Positions 12,161 through 20,279 of a stretch of DNA of 64,000 nt are shown here, one piece after another. The notes below the pieces were generated by a model that was not told where the DNA came from, searched no databases, and saw nothing but the letters and a program-made list of their open reading frames with translations. Every line of letters begins with the position of its first letter. Position 1 is the stretch's first letter. The DNA lies in the NCBI RefSeq assembly GCF_007923295.1, contig NZ_VOIR01000011.1, forward strand, positions 310,001 through 374,000, read 5' to 3'. A program made the position numbers and the translations under genes. This DNA is from Agrococcus sediminis (GTDB lineage: Bacteria; Actinomycetota; Actinomycetes; Actinomycetales; Microbacteriaceae).

Positions 12161-12309
12161 GCTGGTCGAGGAGCCGCCGCAGGCGGCGTCTCGAGACCAC
12201 CCGCCCCCTCCGCTGGTCGAGGAGCCGCCGCAGGCGGCGTCTCGAGACCACCCGACGCCCGCCCCCTCCGCTGGTCGAGGAGCCGCCGCAGGCGGCGTCT
12301 CGAGACCAC
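12161..12309. repeat. Three copies of a 40-bp palindromic repeat
   Basis: Copies at 12161-12200, 12212-12251 and 12270-12309 are nearly identical: GGTCGAG at the left, an inner hairpin GCCGCCGCAGGCGGC, and CTCGAGACC at the right. A fourth close copy lies at 23145-23184. The spacers are short and C-rich. The array fills the 278-nt gap after the ClpC-like gene and may also act as a terminator. Confidence 0.85.
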
Positions 12310-12407
12310 CCGACGCCCGCCCGGCGGCGAGCCCGGGGCACGAGACCCGAACGGGCCTCTTGCCCCGGGCGCACCGCGCCGTCATGCTCTCCTGACGAGG
12401 AGGCGAC

Positions 12408-12824
12408 ATGGCAGAGCTCTCCCCGCGGCTCGCCGCGGTGCTGGAGGCGCTGCCCCTGCGCCCCGGGATGCGCGTGCTGGAGGTGGGCTGCGGCCCCGGC
12501 GCGCTCGCGCGGGCGATGGCCGAGCGGGTCGGGCCGGACGGCTACGTGCTCGGCGTCGACCGCTCGCCGACGGCCATCCAGGCGGCGGAGCGGGTCTCCT
12601 CCCACGGCAGCCTCGACTTCCGCGTCTCGACCGCCGAGCAGTTCCGGCTGAAGGGCCGCGAGCAGCCGTTCGACCTCGTCGTCGCGATCCGCGTGGGCGC
12701 GCTCGACGGCCGCCACCCCGAGCTCGAGGCGGCGGCGATGGCGCAGCTCGCGGCGGCGACCGTGCCCGGCGCGGCCCTCTACATCGACCGCGGCGACCCG
12801 CTCGAGGCGGTCCCTCTCCACTGA
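12408..12824 (+). CDS. Small class I SAM-dependent methyltransferase
   Basis: A 138-residue protein with SAM-binding motif I at residues 23-35 (VLEVGCGPGALAR) and the acidic end of strand 2 in VLGVDRSPTAI. The remaining strands run through FDLVVAIRVGALDG. It is shorter than usual for the family (about 200) and ends soon after strand 5, so it may act on a small molecule or be a minimal version. The substrate is unknown. GAGGAGG lies upstream of the ATG. It follows the repeat array and precedes the D-amino-acid-oxidase-like gene on the same strand. Confidence 0.8.
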   Translation: MAELSPRLAAVLEALPLRPGMRVLEVGCGPGALARAMAERVGPDGYVLGVDRSPTAIQAAERVSSHGSLDFRVSTAEQFRLKGREQPFDLVVAIRVGALDGRHPELEAAAMAQLAAATVPGAALYIDRGDPLEAVPLH

Positions 12825-12922
12825 CCCCGCGCATCCGCCGTCCGTCGACCGGCTCGGCGCGGGTCGGGCAGGATGATCCGGTCGGACGAGCACGGAGCCG
12901 GTCGGGGAACGGGGGAGCGCGG

Positions 12923-13867
12923 ATGGGCGAGCGGATCGCGGTCATCGGGGCGGGCGTCATCGGCCTCTCGATCGCGCACGAGCTCGCGGCGGCGGGCTGT
13001 GACGTGACGGTGCTCGCCGACCTCGCGCCGCTCGAGACGACGTCGGCCGTCGCGGGCGCCGTGTGGTTCCCCTACGCGGCCGAGCGATCGGCCGAGGTCG
13101 ACGCGATGCTCGCGGTCTCGCTGCGCCGCTTCGTCGCGATCGCCGAGCGCCCCGAGGCGGGCGTCGACCTGCGCGAGGGGATCGTCGTCGAGCGCGCCGC
13201 GGCGCCCGACCGCTCGTGGACGGCGCTGCTGCCCGCCGTCCCGGCCGACGCCGCCGACCTCCCCGTCGGCACGACGGGCATGCGGACGAGCGCCCCGCTC
13301 GCGACCATGTCGCAGTACCTGCCGTGGCTGCAGGCGGAGTGTGAGGCGCTGGGCGTGCGCTTCGAGCACCGGCGGGTGGACGATCCGGATGCGCTCGCGG
13401 GCGCCTTCGACGTCGCGGTCGTGGCCGCCGGGGCGCGCGGGGGCGCGCTGCTCGGTGACGACGCGACGGTGGTGCCCATCCGCGGCCAGGTCGTGCGGGT
13501 CGAGAACCCGGGCGTCACGACGTTCGTGATCGACGACGAGGATCCGGCCGGGCTCACCTACGTGCTGCCGCGCCGCGACTGCCTCGTGCTCGGCGGCACG
13601 CACGAGGCCGGCGCGACCTCGCTCGAGCCCGACCCGGCGATCGAGGCGGGCATCCTCGCGCGGTGCGCCGCATTGGTGCCGGCGGTGGCCGGCATGCCGA
13701 TCCTGTCGCGCGCGGTGGGGCTGCGGCCCGGGCGCGCACGGCTGCGCATCGAGGAGGTGCCGGGCAGGGCGCTGCGGGTGATCGCCGCCTACGGCCACGG
13801 CGGGAGCGGCATGACGCTGTCGTGGGGCACGGCGGCGCGGGTGGCGGCGATGCTGGCGGCCCCGTGA
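12923..13867 (+). CDS. D-amino acid oxidase family flavoenzyme
   Basis: A 314-residue FAD protein. The dinucleotide fold is at residues 8-16 (IGAGVIGLS), followed by TSAVAGAVWFPYAAE, PIRGQVVRVENPG, VLGGTHEAG, the substrate arginine region GLRPGRARLRIE, and the C-terminal AYGHGGSGMTLSWGTA. This order of motifs is characteristic of D-amino acid oxidase (oxidative deamination of D-amino acids to 2-oxo acids, producing H2O2) rather than of general DAO-fold proteins. The length fits. GGGGGAG precedes ATG 12923. The gene stands alone. The substrate preference (neutral or acidic D-amino acids) cannot be read from the sequence. Confidence 0.88.
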   Translation: MGERIAVIGAGVIGLSIAHELAAAGCDVTVLADLAPLETTSAVAGAVWFPYAAERSAEVDAMLAVSLRRFVAIAERPEAGVDLREGIVVERAAAPDRSWTALLPAVPADAADLPVGTTGMRTSAPLATMSQYLPWLQAECEALGVRFEHRRVDDPDALAGAFDVAVVAAGARGGALLGDDATVVPIRGQVVRVENPGVTTFVIDDEDPAGLTYVLPRRDCLVLGGTHEAGATSLEPDPAIEAGILARCAALVPAVAGMPILSRAVGLRPGRARLRIEEVPGRALRVIAAYGHGGSGMTLSWGTAARVAAMLAAP

Positions 13868-13931
13868 CCGAGCCGGCGACCGTCGACGAGCGGCCGCGCG
13901 AGGCGGCCGACGTCAGGGTCGCGGGCGGTCG

Positions 13932-14717
13932 CTAGCGGTCGTCGGAGTGGCGGCCGTGAGCGGGCCCCGCGTCGCCGGGCGACGCGTCGGGCGTCGAGCC
14001 GTAGGGCGCGGCGCCGTACGACTGCCCGCCGTAGCTCTGGCCGCCGTACGACTGGCCGCCGTAGGCCGGGCTGCTGTACGGCTGCTGCTCCGCCCGCGGT
14101 GCGTCGTACGGCGACGACTGGCCGGACGCGGCGCCCTGCCCGTAGCCGCCGCCCTGCCCGTAGGCGGCAGGCGCCCCGTACCCGCTTGCCGCGTACGGCT
14201 GCGCGAGCGACGGCTGCCCGGCGTCCCACGCCTGCGCCGTCGCGCCGCGGTCGAAGCGCGCGCCCAGCGGGTTCGACGGGAAGAAGCACATCACGAGCGG
14301 CACGATGCCGAGGCCGACGAGCGACAGCAGCGCGAACGCCCCGTGGAAGCCGGCATCCTGCACGCGCCGCCACATCACCGCGTAGGTGGGCACCGCGAGC
14401 GCGAGCGAGACCACGACGAGCAGCGCGAGCCATCCGAACATCGCGCCGAGGGGCGCGAGCAGCGCCTCCTGGTCGGCGCCGACGCCCGCCGCCTCGACCG
14501 ACACCGCCTGCATCATGAAGCCGATCCAGGCGATCCAGAACGGCACCTGCGACAGGAGCGAGACCAGGAAGGTGAACAGCATCGCCCACCAGAACTCGCT
14601 GCGGCTCGCGCGTCCGGAGAAGACGAGGAAGCCCTGGAAGAAGCGCCGGACGGACTGGCCGAAGGACGCGCCCGGCAGCGGCTGGCCGACGGCAGAGGTG
14701 CTCACGGGGGACATCAT
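13932..14717 (-). CDS. DUF805 membrane protein with a repetitive Tyr/Gly-rich tail
   Basis: The first half is a DUF805 domain: FFQGFLVFSGRASRSEFWWA, then three or four membrane segments (AMLFTFLVSLLSQVPFWIAW, ALLVVVSLALAVPTYAV, ALLSLVGLGIVPLVMCF) and the conserved RRVQDAGFHG. The last 100 residues are cytosolic or surface low complexity, with YGGQSYGGQSYGGQSYG tandem repeats encoded by near-identical DNA. The start could be ATG 14717 or 14714; no strong ribosome site is seen. The function of DUF805 is unknown. It is the last of three minus-strand genes that begin at 16298. Confidence 0.82.
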   Translation of the reverse strand: MMSPVSTSAVGQPLPGASFGQSVRRFFQGFLVFSGRASRSEFWWAMLFTFLVSLLSQVPFWIAWIGFMMQAVSVEAAGVGADQEALLAPLGAMFGWLALLVVVSLALAVPTYAVMWRRVQDAGFHGAFALLSLVGLGIVPLVMCFFPSNPLGARFDRGATAQAWDAGQPSLAQPYAASGYGAPAAYGQGGGYGQGAASGQSSPYDAPRAEQQPYSSPAYGGQSYGGQSYGGQSYGAAPYGSTPDASPGDAGPAHGRHSDDR

Positions 14718-14767
14718 CGCCCATCCGCGGCGCGGCGCGCCGCGCCGCGCGCGGGCGGATCCTGCGA

Positions 14768-15517
14768 CTACGGCGCCAGGCCCGCGCCCAGCACCGCCAC
14801 CGCGAGCGCGCGGTCGCCGCGCACCTCGACGTCGTCGTCGGCGTCGGCCGCCGCGGCGAGCGGCACCCGACCCCACGCGAGCAGCGCGAGCGAGCGGGCG
14901 GGCCCTGCGAGCACCACCTCCGGCGAGCTGGGTGCCGAACCGGTGATCTCGAGCCGCGCATCCGTCTCGGTCGGGGCGAAGACCAGCCGCGCAGCCGGCG
15001 CCTCGACCCGGCCGAGCCGCAGCTGCCGAGGGTGCATGACGGTGACGAGCTCGTCGAGGCAGTCGAGCCACGCGCCCGCGTCGACGTCGAGCGGCTCGCC
15101 GATCGCTGTGCGCAGATCCCACAGGTGCACGAGCGTCTCGAGCGCCTGCCGCCGGTGCCAGAACCGCACGGTGCCGGTGTGCTCGGCGCGCGGCACGCCG
15201 TCGTCGACGAGCGCCCACGCCCGCGCGTCGGGGTCGAGCTCGGCGAGCGCCTCGCGCACCTCGAGCGCGCACGCCGCGTAGAGCTCGGGCAGGTCGAACG
15301 GTCCGCGGCCGAGCGGCTCCTCCTGCACGCGGCGCGCCTGGCCCGCCGCCCAGTGGTGCACTCGCGCGAGGTGCACGACGAGCTTCTCGACCGTCCACGG
15401 CGCGAGCCACGGGATGGGCGTCGCGGGGTCGGCGCGCCGCAGGGTCTCGAGGAACTGCGCCTGCCAGTCGGCGAGCGCCGCCAGGTGGTCCGGCTGCCGG
15501 ATGCCGTCGGTCGCCAT
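14768..15517 (-). CDS. Mycothiol-dependent maleylpyruvate isomerase family protein
   Basis: A 249-residue member of the mycothiol-dependent (DinB-like four-helix) enzyme family. The likely metal ligands are H49 in WTVEKLVVHLARVHHW and E127/H131 in HRRQALETLVHLWD, matching the H/E/H triad of the Corynebacterium enzyme as I recall it. A C-terminal SCP2-like domain follows (LEITGSAPSSPEVVLAGPAR). Most family members do not isomerise maleylpyruvate, so the substrate is open. Its presence supports a mycothiol-making actinobacterium. It lies 7 nt after the enoyl-CoA-hydratase-like gene and may be co-transcribed with it. Confidence 0.8.
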   Translation of the reverse strand: MATDGIRQPDHLAALADWQAQFLETLRRADPATPIPWLAPWTVEKLVVHLARVHHWAAGQARRVQEEPLGRGPFDLPELYAACALEVREALAELDPDARAWALVDDGVPRAEHTGTVRFWHRRQALETLVHLWDLRTAIGEPLDVDAGAWLDCLDELVTVMHPRQLRLGRVEAPAARLVFAPTETDARLEITGSAPSSPEVVLAGPARSLALLAWGRVPLAAAADADDDVEVRGDRALAVAVLGAGLAP

Positions 15518-15524
15518 CGGCGCG

Positions 15525-16298
15525 TCAGCCCCGGCCGGTGAACGTGGGCGTGCGCTTCTGCTGGAACGCCGCGAAGCCCTCCCGGTAGTCGGCGGTCTCG
15601 GCGAGCGCCGCCTGCGCGGCGCTCTCGCCGCCCATCGACTGCCACAGGCCCAGCCGCTCGTCGCGGAGGCCCCGGATGAGCTCCTTCGAGGCGATGAACG
15701 CGAGCGTCGGCCCCTGCGCCGCATGCGCGGCCGCGGCACGGGTGGCGGCGAGCACCTCGTCGTCGGGGAACACCTCCGAGAAGAGCCCGGCGGCGACCGC
15801 CTCGGCGCCCGTCAGCAGCCGGCCGGAGTAGATGAGGTCGAGCGTGCGGTGCGCGCCGAGCCGCTCGAAGAAGAGCGCGTGGCCGCCGGAGTCGAGCGTG
15901 GCGCCGAGCGCGGCGAACGGGCTGCCGAGCTTCGCGGTCTCGGCGACGTAGACCACGTCGGCCGCGATGAGCAGCCCGAGCCCCACGCCCAGGCAGGCGC
16001 CGTGGGCGACGGCGAAGGTGGGCGCCGGGAACGCGGCGAGCTGCTGCAGCAGCGGCTGCACGCGGTCCTGCAGGAACCCGATCGTGTCGTCGGTGCGCGG
16101 ATCGACCTGCGAGATGTCCCGGCCGGCGCAGAACGCCTTCCCCTCCCCGCGCAGCACGAGCGCGCGCACACCCGCCCGCTCGGCCCCGGTCAGCGCATCC
16201 GACATCGCCTGCAGGGCGGATGCGTCGACGGCGTTGCGCCGCTCGGGCGCGTTCAGCACGATCTCCGCGATGCCGTCGGCGAGCTGCAGCTCGATCAT
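15525..16298 (-). CDS. paaG: Enoyl-CoA hydratase/isomerase, PaaG-like
   Basis: A 257-residue crotonase-fold protein. The oxyanion-hole segments are KAFCAGRDISQ and AVAHGACLGVGLGLL. D136 in GATLDSGGHALFFERLG sits where PaaG has its catalytic Asp, while the two Glu residues of true hydratases are absent. The end, ADYREGFAAFQQKRTPTF, also resembles PaaG. PaaG converts ring-1,2-epoxyphenylacetyl-CoA to oxepin-CoA. No other PaaG candidate is seen in the nearby paa cluster, so this is the best one, although it is separated by the toxin cassette and lacks the paa operator. GGAGGGAG precedes the ATG. The symbol is tentative. Confidence 0.65.
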   Translation of the reverse strand: MIELQLADGIAEIVLNAPERRNAVDASALQAMSDALTGAERAGVRALVLRGEGKAFCAGRDISQVDPRTDDTIGFLQDRVQPLLQQLAAFPAPTFAVAHGACLGVGLGLLIAADVVYVAETAKLGSPFAALGATLDSGGHALFFERLGAHRTLDLIYSGRLLTGAEAVAAGLFSEVFPDDEVLAATRAAAAHAAQGPTLAFIASKELIRGLRDERLGLWQSMGGESAAQAALAETADYREGFAAFQQKRTPTFTGRG

Positions 16299-16470
16299 GG
16301 GGCTCCCTCCGTCGGGCGCGGAGCCGGGGCGCCGGCGTCGTCGCGCGTCGAGACCATCATGGCCGAGCGCGGGCGGCACGGCCGGGCACGGCGGGCAGTT
16401 CTCCCCATCGCCGACGGGGCGCGTCGCCGTCTAGCGTGGAGCCGTTCGGTCGACCGGGGGGTGATGCAGC

Positions 16471-17190
16471 GTGGCGATGAACCTGCCGGGCGAGCTCGTC
16501 TGGGTGCTCGACATGCTCGGCTACGACTGGCCGCCGCTCGACGAGGACGAGATGCGGCGCGCGGCGAGCATCATGCGCCAGTTCAAGGACGACGTCGAGG
16601 GCACCGTCGAGGTGGCCGAGACGCGCGTCAAGACCGGCGTGGCGACAGCGCTCACCGGTCAGGCGTCGACGTCGTTCGCGAACGCGTGGGACACCGACCG
16701 GGCGACGAACATCCAGCAGCTCGTCGACGCGCTCGACCCGGTCGCGGGCGGCATCGAGGTGGGCGCCGACGCCGTCGTCGCGCTCAAGGTGAAGGTCATC
16801 GCCGAGCTCGTCATCACCGCCGCGCAGATCGCCGCCGCGGCGGCCAGCGCGATCATCACGCTCGGCGCCTCCGCCGCCGCGAGCGCAGCGATCATCGCGC
16901 TGCGCAAGAAGGCGCTCGACGTGCTCACGAACATCGCCGTCGACCAGCTCGCGCAGCAGCTGCTGCCGCTGATCATCGAGCCGCTGCAGGGACCGATGAT
17001 GGACGGCATCACCGCCATGCTCGAGGCCGAGCTCGTCGAGGGCGCGATCGGCGACGTCTCCGAGTTCCAGGCCGACCTCGACGCGCTCGACCAGGCCGCC
17101 GGCGACCTCGAGTCGAACGCCGCCGACCAGGAGCGGCTCGCCGACGACTTCATCGTGCAGCTGTCCTCCTGCCAGATCTTCACGGGGTGA
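16471..17190 (+). CDS. WXG100/LXG-like helical partner protein
   Basis: A 239-residue protein. The N-terminal 100 residues are helical with a WPPLDEDEMRRAASIM start and an early conserved-type Trp, similar in style to WXG100/PPE-like partners of type VII secretion. The centre (about residues 105-140) is a very hydrophobic Ala-rich stretch (AELVITAAQIAAAAASAIIT), possibly membrane inserting. The tail is again helical (ADLDALDQAAGDLESNAADQ). The GTG start has a G-rich site upstream. It ends 6 nt before the nuclease-like toxin gene. I infer a targeting or carrier role for that toxin; no secretion machinery lies in the window. Confidence 0.6.
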   Translation: MAMNLPGELVWVLDMLGYDWPPLDEDEMRRAASIMRQFKDDVEGTVEVAETRVKTGVATALTGQASTSFANAWDTDRATNIQQLVDALDPVAGGIEVGADAVVALKVKVIAELVITAAQIAAAAASAIITLGASAAASAAIIALRKKALDVLTNIAVDQLAQQLLPLIIEPLQGPMMDGITAMLEAELVEGAIGDVSEFQADLDALDQAAGDLESNAADQERLADDFIVQLSSCQIFTG

Positions 17191-17196
17191 TGCGGG

Positions 17197-17889
17197 ATGT
17201 CGACCATCAAGATCGTCATCAAGGAGGCGCTCGACGTCATCGAGGAGCTCGTGCCGGAGGCGGCCCGCGCGGTCGCGAAGAAGTCGACGAGGCTCAGCGC
17301 GAAGACCCGGCAGATCCGCCAGCAGATCGAGGCGAAGGACGTCGAGCTCTCGCGCTCCCAGCGCACGCCCGACCGGGCGCCCGACCACGACGCGCCCGAG
17401 CGCACGACCCCGAGCGCCCCGGGCCTCCGCGATCCCGACGCCGCACGGGATCCGGATGCGCCGCCGTCGACCTGGCCGGACGCCGACACCGAGGCGGCGA
17501 ACGCCGCGACCGCGGCCGCCCGGCAGGCGGCGGTGGAGGCCGGCGACCTCACCGCGCCCGACTTCGGCGAGCTCACGACCACGTTCCACGGTCCCCGCCC
17601 GCCCGACATGGAGGCCCCGCACGGCCACCACATCGTCTTCAAGAAGGGCGTGGGTGCGCGCCAGCAGGCGCTCATCGCGCAGGCGAAGGAGATCCTCGAG
17701 CGCAACGGCGTCGACTGGTACACCGGGCCGCACAACCTCACGTGGGCGCCGAACGTGGCCGGGCAGCACAACATCGCGAACGTGCGCGAGGTGCTGCAGC
17801 GCCTGCAGGCCGCCGACGGCGCGGGCCGCGAGGCGGTCATCGACGCGCTCCGCGGCGCCGGGCGCGACGTCTTCGGCGGCCGCCCGTGA
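17197..17889 (+). CDS. Putative AHH/HNH-superfamily nuclease toxin
   Basis: A 230-residue protein. Residues 1-55 are helical and basic, 56-120 are Pro/Asp/Ala-rich linker, and the C-terminal 90 residues look like an AHH-type nuclease of polymorphic toxins. It has PHGHHIVFKKG (H142, H144, H145), then a helix AQAKEILERNGVDWY, N180 in PHNLTWAPN, and H191 in AGQHNIANVREVL. The double His, the GxxW/N element and the late His are the family pattern as I remember it. The canonical Ala before the two His is Gly here. The gene lies between a WXG-like partner and a DUF4303 immunity candidate, which supports the toxin reading. Activity is inferred, not shown. Confidence 0.62.
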   Translation: MSTIKIVIKEALDVIEELVPEAARAVAKKSTRLSAKTRQIRQQIEAKDVELSRSQRTPDRAPDHDAPERTTPSAPGLRDPDAARDPDAPPSTWPDADTEAANAATAAARQAAVEAGDLTAPDFGELTTTFHGPRPPDMEAPHGHHIVFKKGVGARQQALIAQAKEILERNGVDWYTGPHNLTWAPNVAGQHNIANVREVLQRLQAADGAGREAVIDALRGAGRDVFGGRP

Positions 17890-17926
17890 CCGGGATGCGC
17901 TCGGCGGCCGTCGGTAGGGTGACGCC

Positions 17927-18502
17927 ATGACCGAAGACCTCGCCGCCTGGCAGGCGGAGCTCGCCGACCGGATCCAGCCGATGCTCGAGGCGGCCATGCT
18001 CGCCGCCGCCGGGTCGCGGCCCGACGGCGAGATCGCGGGCATCGGCATCTCGACCGATGCGGACGCGACCTCGGTCGTCGCGTTCGCCAACTCCCGGCAG
18101 AACCTCGACGCGATGGTCGCCGACGAGCCCGAGTTCGCCCTCGACTCGAAGTGGCACATCGGCGAGTGGGACCTCGACGTGACCGGCAGCGGCGCGCCCG
18201 ATCCGCTCGAGCCCCTGCGGGCCGAGCTCGTGCAGGCGAAGCCGAGCGCAGACGGGTCGACGGGGACCGCCGGGTTCGCGGTGCCGGGCATGCAGGAGTT
18301 CCGGCACGCGGTGTGGGGCGCGATCGCCGCCGCGATGGCGGCGTCGGCGGCCGAGGGATTCTTCGACCGCTGGCCGACCGCCGCGCACGTCTTCATGCCG
18401 CTCGACGCCGACGTCGACGAGCAGCAGCTCGCCGACTGGAGCGCGCCGCTCAACGACGCCGAGGGCGTCGCCGAGCTGCGCGCGTTCCTGCAGCTCGACT
18501 GA
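17927..18502 (+). CDS. DUF4303-like putative immunity protein
   Basis: A 191-residue soluble acidic protein. The middle (IGISTDADATSVVAFANSRQ, then KWHIGEWDLD) follows the DUF4303 pattern, a family often found beside polymorphic toxins as an immunity protein. The DUF4303 call is from memory of the pattern. It starts 37 nt after the toxin stop and has its own candidate promoter: TAGGGT lies 6 nt before the ATG and there is no Shine-Dalgarno, so it may also be made from a separate leaderless transcript. A private promoter for the antidote would be sensible. The gene ends 24 nt from the convergent paaE. Confidence 0.62.
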   Translation: MTEDLAAWQAELADRIQPMLEAAMLAAAGSRPDGEIAGIGISTDADATSVVAFANSRQNLDAMVADEPEFALDSKWHIGEWDLDVTGSGAPDPLEPLRAELVQAKPSADGSTGTAGFAVPGMQEFRHAVWGAIAAAMAASAAEGFFDRWPTAAHVFMPLDADVDEQQLADWSAPLNDAEGVAELRAFLQLD

Positions 18503-18526
18503 GCGCGCGCGGGCGCGCCCGGCGCC

Positions 18527-19654
18527 TCACACGTCGTAGTCGACGACCACCTTCGCCGTGTCGCCCTTGGGGTGCGACTGGCACGTGAGCACGTAGCCGC
18601 GCTCGAGCTCGTCGGGCTCGAGGGCGTAGTTCTCGGTCATCTGCACGCTGCCGGAGACGACCTTCGCGCGGCACGTGCCGCAGACGCCGCCGGCGCACGC
18701 GAACGGCACGTCGGGCCGCACCCGCAGTGCCGCGTTGAGGATCGACTCGCGCGCCGCGACCGGGCTCTGCACCTGCGACGACTGCCCGTCGAGCGTGAAG
18801 TCGAGCGTCCAGGTCTCCTCGCCCGCCTCCAGCTGCACGGGCCGTCCGCGGTCGCCGCCCGCCGCATCCGGCTTGCCCGTCGTGAAGAGCTCGAAGCGCA
18901 CGTGGGCCTCGTCGACGCCCTTCGCCGCGAGCACGTCGCGGCACAGCTGCACGAGCTCGAACGGGCCGCACAGGAACCACTCGTCGACGCTCTCGGGGCG
19001 GATGAGCTCCGACAGGATGCGCTCGAGGCGCTCCTCGTCGATGCGGCCCGACATGAGCGGCGCCGCCCGCTGCTCGCGCGAGAGCACGTGGTGCAGGGCG
19101 AGCCGGGCCGGGTAGCGGTCCTTGAGGTCGGCGAGCTCCTCGATGAACATCACGTCGAGGGTCGAGCGGTTGGAGAACACGAGCGAGAAGGTCGAGGTCT
19201 CGGAGCGCGAGAGCACTTCGTGCGCGAGCGCCATCATCGGCGTGATGCCGCTGCCGGCCGCGATGCCGACGACGTGCGCGCCGTCGACCTGCTCGAGCGC
19301 CGATGTGAAGGTGCCCTGCGGCACCATGACGTCGATGCGGGCGCCCGGCTGCAGCTCGCTGTTGGCCCAGGTTGAGAAGCGGCCGCCGAGGTCGCGCTTG
19401 ATCGCGACCGAGATGGATCCTGGGGTCGGTGGGCGGCAGATGGAGTACGAGCGCCGCACCTCCTGCCCGTCGATCGTGGCGCGGAGCGCCAGGTGCTGGC
19501 CGGCCACGTAGCCGAAGTCGTCGTGCAGCTCGCCCGGCACCGCGAAGGTGACCTCGACGGCGTCGGCGGTGAGCGGGCGCACGTCGGCGACCTCGAGCTC
19601 GTGGAAGCGTGCGCGGCGCCGCGAGGTGCTGCTGCCGAGGTTGATCGCGGCCAT
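18527..19654 (-). CDS. paaE: Phenylacetyl-CoA epoxidase reductase subunit PaaE
   Basis: A 375-residue FAD and 2Fe-2S reductase that passes NADPH electrons to the PaaABC oxygenase. Domains in order are an FAD-binding barrel (GQEVRRSYSICRPP), an NAD(P) domain (GIAAGSGITPMMAL, then SVDEWFLCGPFELV), and a C-terminal plant-type ferredoxin with FACAGGVCGTCRAKV and a later Cys in YVLTCQSHP. ATG 19654 follows the paaD stop by one base. It is the last gene of the paaABCDE operon, whose operator lies at 22592-22613. The symbol follows the E. coli naming; some genomes call it paaK. Confidence 0.96.
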   Translation of the reverse strand: MAAINLGSSTSRRRARFHELEVADVRPLTADAVEVTFAVPGELHDDFGYVAGQHLALRATIDGQEVRRSYSICRPPTPGSISVAIKRDLGGRFSTWANSELQPGARIDVMVPQGTFTSALEQVDGAHVVGIAAGSGITPMMALAHEVLSRSETSTFSLVFSNRSTLDVMFIEELADLKDRYPARLALHHVLSREQRAAPLMSGRIDEERLERILSELIRPESVDEWFLCGPFELVQLCRDVLAAKGVDEAHVRFELFTTGKPDAAGGDRGRPVQLEAGEETWTLDFTLDGQSSQVQSPVAARESILNAALRVRPDVPFACAGGVCGTCRAKVVSGSVQMTENYALEPDELERGYVLTCQSHPKGDTAKVVVDYDV

Positions 19655-19655
19655 C

Positions 19656-20279
19656 TCAGTGCACCTTGAAGTGGTCGAAGGGCTCGAGGCACGCGAGGCA
19701 CTCGAAGTGGCTCTTGCAGGCGGTCGAGCCGAAGCGCGACACCTCCCGCGTGCGGAGCGACCCGCAGCGCGGGCACTTGACGCCGAGCGACAGGGGGATC
19801 GGGCCGCTGCGCTCGCCCGCGCGGTGCGTGGGCGGGGCGATGCCGTACTCCTCGAGCTTCGCCTTGCCGGCGTCGCTCATCCAGTCGGTCGTCCAGGCGG
19901 GGCTGAGCGTGAAGTCGACGCGCACGTGGCGGAAGCCCTCCGCCGTGAGCGCGAGCAGCACGTCGTCGCGCATCTGGTCGATCGCGGGACAGCCCGAGTA
20001 GGTCGGCGTGAGCGTGACGACCACGGTCTCGCCGTCGAGCCGCACGTCGCGCAGCACGCCGAGATCCTCGATCGTCAGCACGGGCACCTCGGGGTCGACG
20101 ACGGCGGCGGCGACGCGGCGGGCGCGCTCCATCCGCTGGTCGAGTAGCCGGTCGGAGACCTGCGCATCGGGACCACTGGCGTGCGGCGTCTCGATACGGC
20201 CCTGCGGGCCTACTCGACGAGCGGGGGTTGCCTGCGGGCCCACTCGACGAGCGGGGGAAGCGGCGGCGGGGGCGGCCAT
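19656..20279 (-). CDS. paaD: PaaD, DUF59/zinc protein for phenylacetyl-CoA epoxidase, with an in-frame repeat at its N terminus
   Basis: The family assists assembly of the epoxidase (MIP18/DUF59 type). The core starts near residue 50: VVDPEVPVLTIEDLGVLRDV, TPTYSGCPAIDQMRDDVL, LSPAWTTDWMSDAGK, then a zinc-like cluster KCPRCGS...FGSTACKSHFECLAC. The coupled ATG at 20279 overlaps the paaC stop (TGATG). That start adds about 48 residues (PARRVGPQ twice, then GRIETPH) which are encoded by copies of the dispersed palindromic repeat. E. coli PaaD lacks this segment. A start at ATG 20132 would skip it but leaves a 147-nt gap and no coupling. Confidence 0.9.
   Translation of the reverse strand: MAAPAAASPARRVGPQATPARRVGPQGRIETPHASGPDAQVSDRLLDQRMERARRVAAAVVDPEVPVLTIEDLGVLRDVRLDGETVVVTLTPTYSGCPAIDQMRDDVLLALTAEGFRHVRVDFTLSPAWTTDWMSDAGKAKLEEYGIAPPTHRAGERSGPIPLSLGVKCPRCGSLRTREVSRFGSTACKSHFECLACLEPFDHFKVH
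20136..20257. repeat. Palindromic repeat copies inside paaD
   Basis: 20186-20227 (GCGTCTCGATACGGCCCTGC... to GCGGGGG) and a partial copy 20231-20257 are reverse-strand versions of the 61-bp units at 29246-29367. A further CTGGTCGAGTAGCC fragment lies at 20136-20149. They stay open in the paaD frame and encode the extra N-terminal segment. Confidence 0.8.

Noticed and set aside
9355-12309. Minus-strand open frame of about 984 codons opposite the ClpC-like gene, and many similar long frames opposite other genes
   Set aside because: High GC keeps the complementary frames open. The plus strand has full AAA+ motifs, a HAIR operator and a ribosome site; the opposite frames have Arg/Ala/Val-rich random composition.
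12161-12309. CRISPR-like appearance of evenly spaced 40-bp repeats
   Set aside because: Spacers are only about 11-18 nt and C-rich, the repeats are palindromic along their whole length, the same element occurs singly elsewhere, and no cas genes exist.
15525-16298. Calling this a plain enoyl-CoA hydratase of fatty-acid oxidation
   Set aside because: The two catalytic Glu are absent and D136 aligns with the PaaG Asp, so an isomerase is more likely, although the gene is outside the main paa cluster.
20132-20132. ATG 20132 as the start of paaD
   Set aside because: It would avoid the repeat-encoded segment but lose the TGATG coupling with paaC and leave an untranslated gap; kept only as an alternative.
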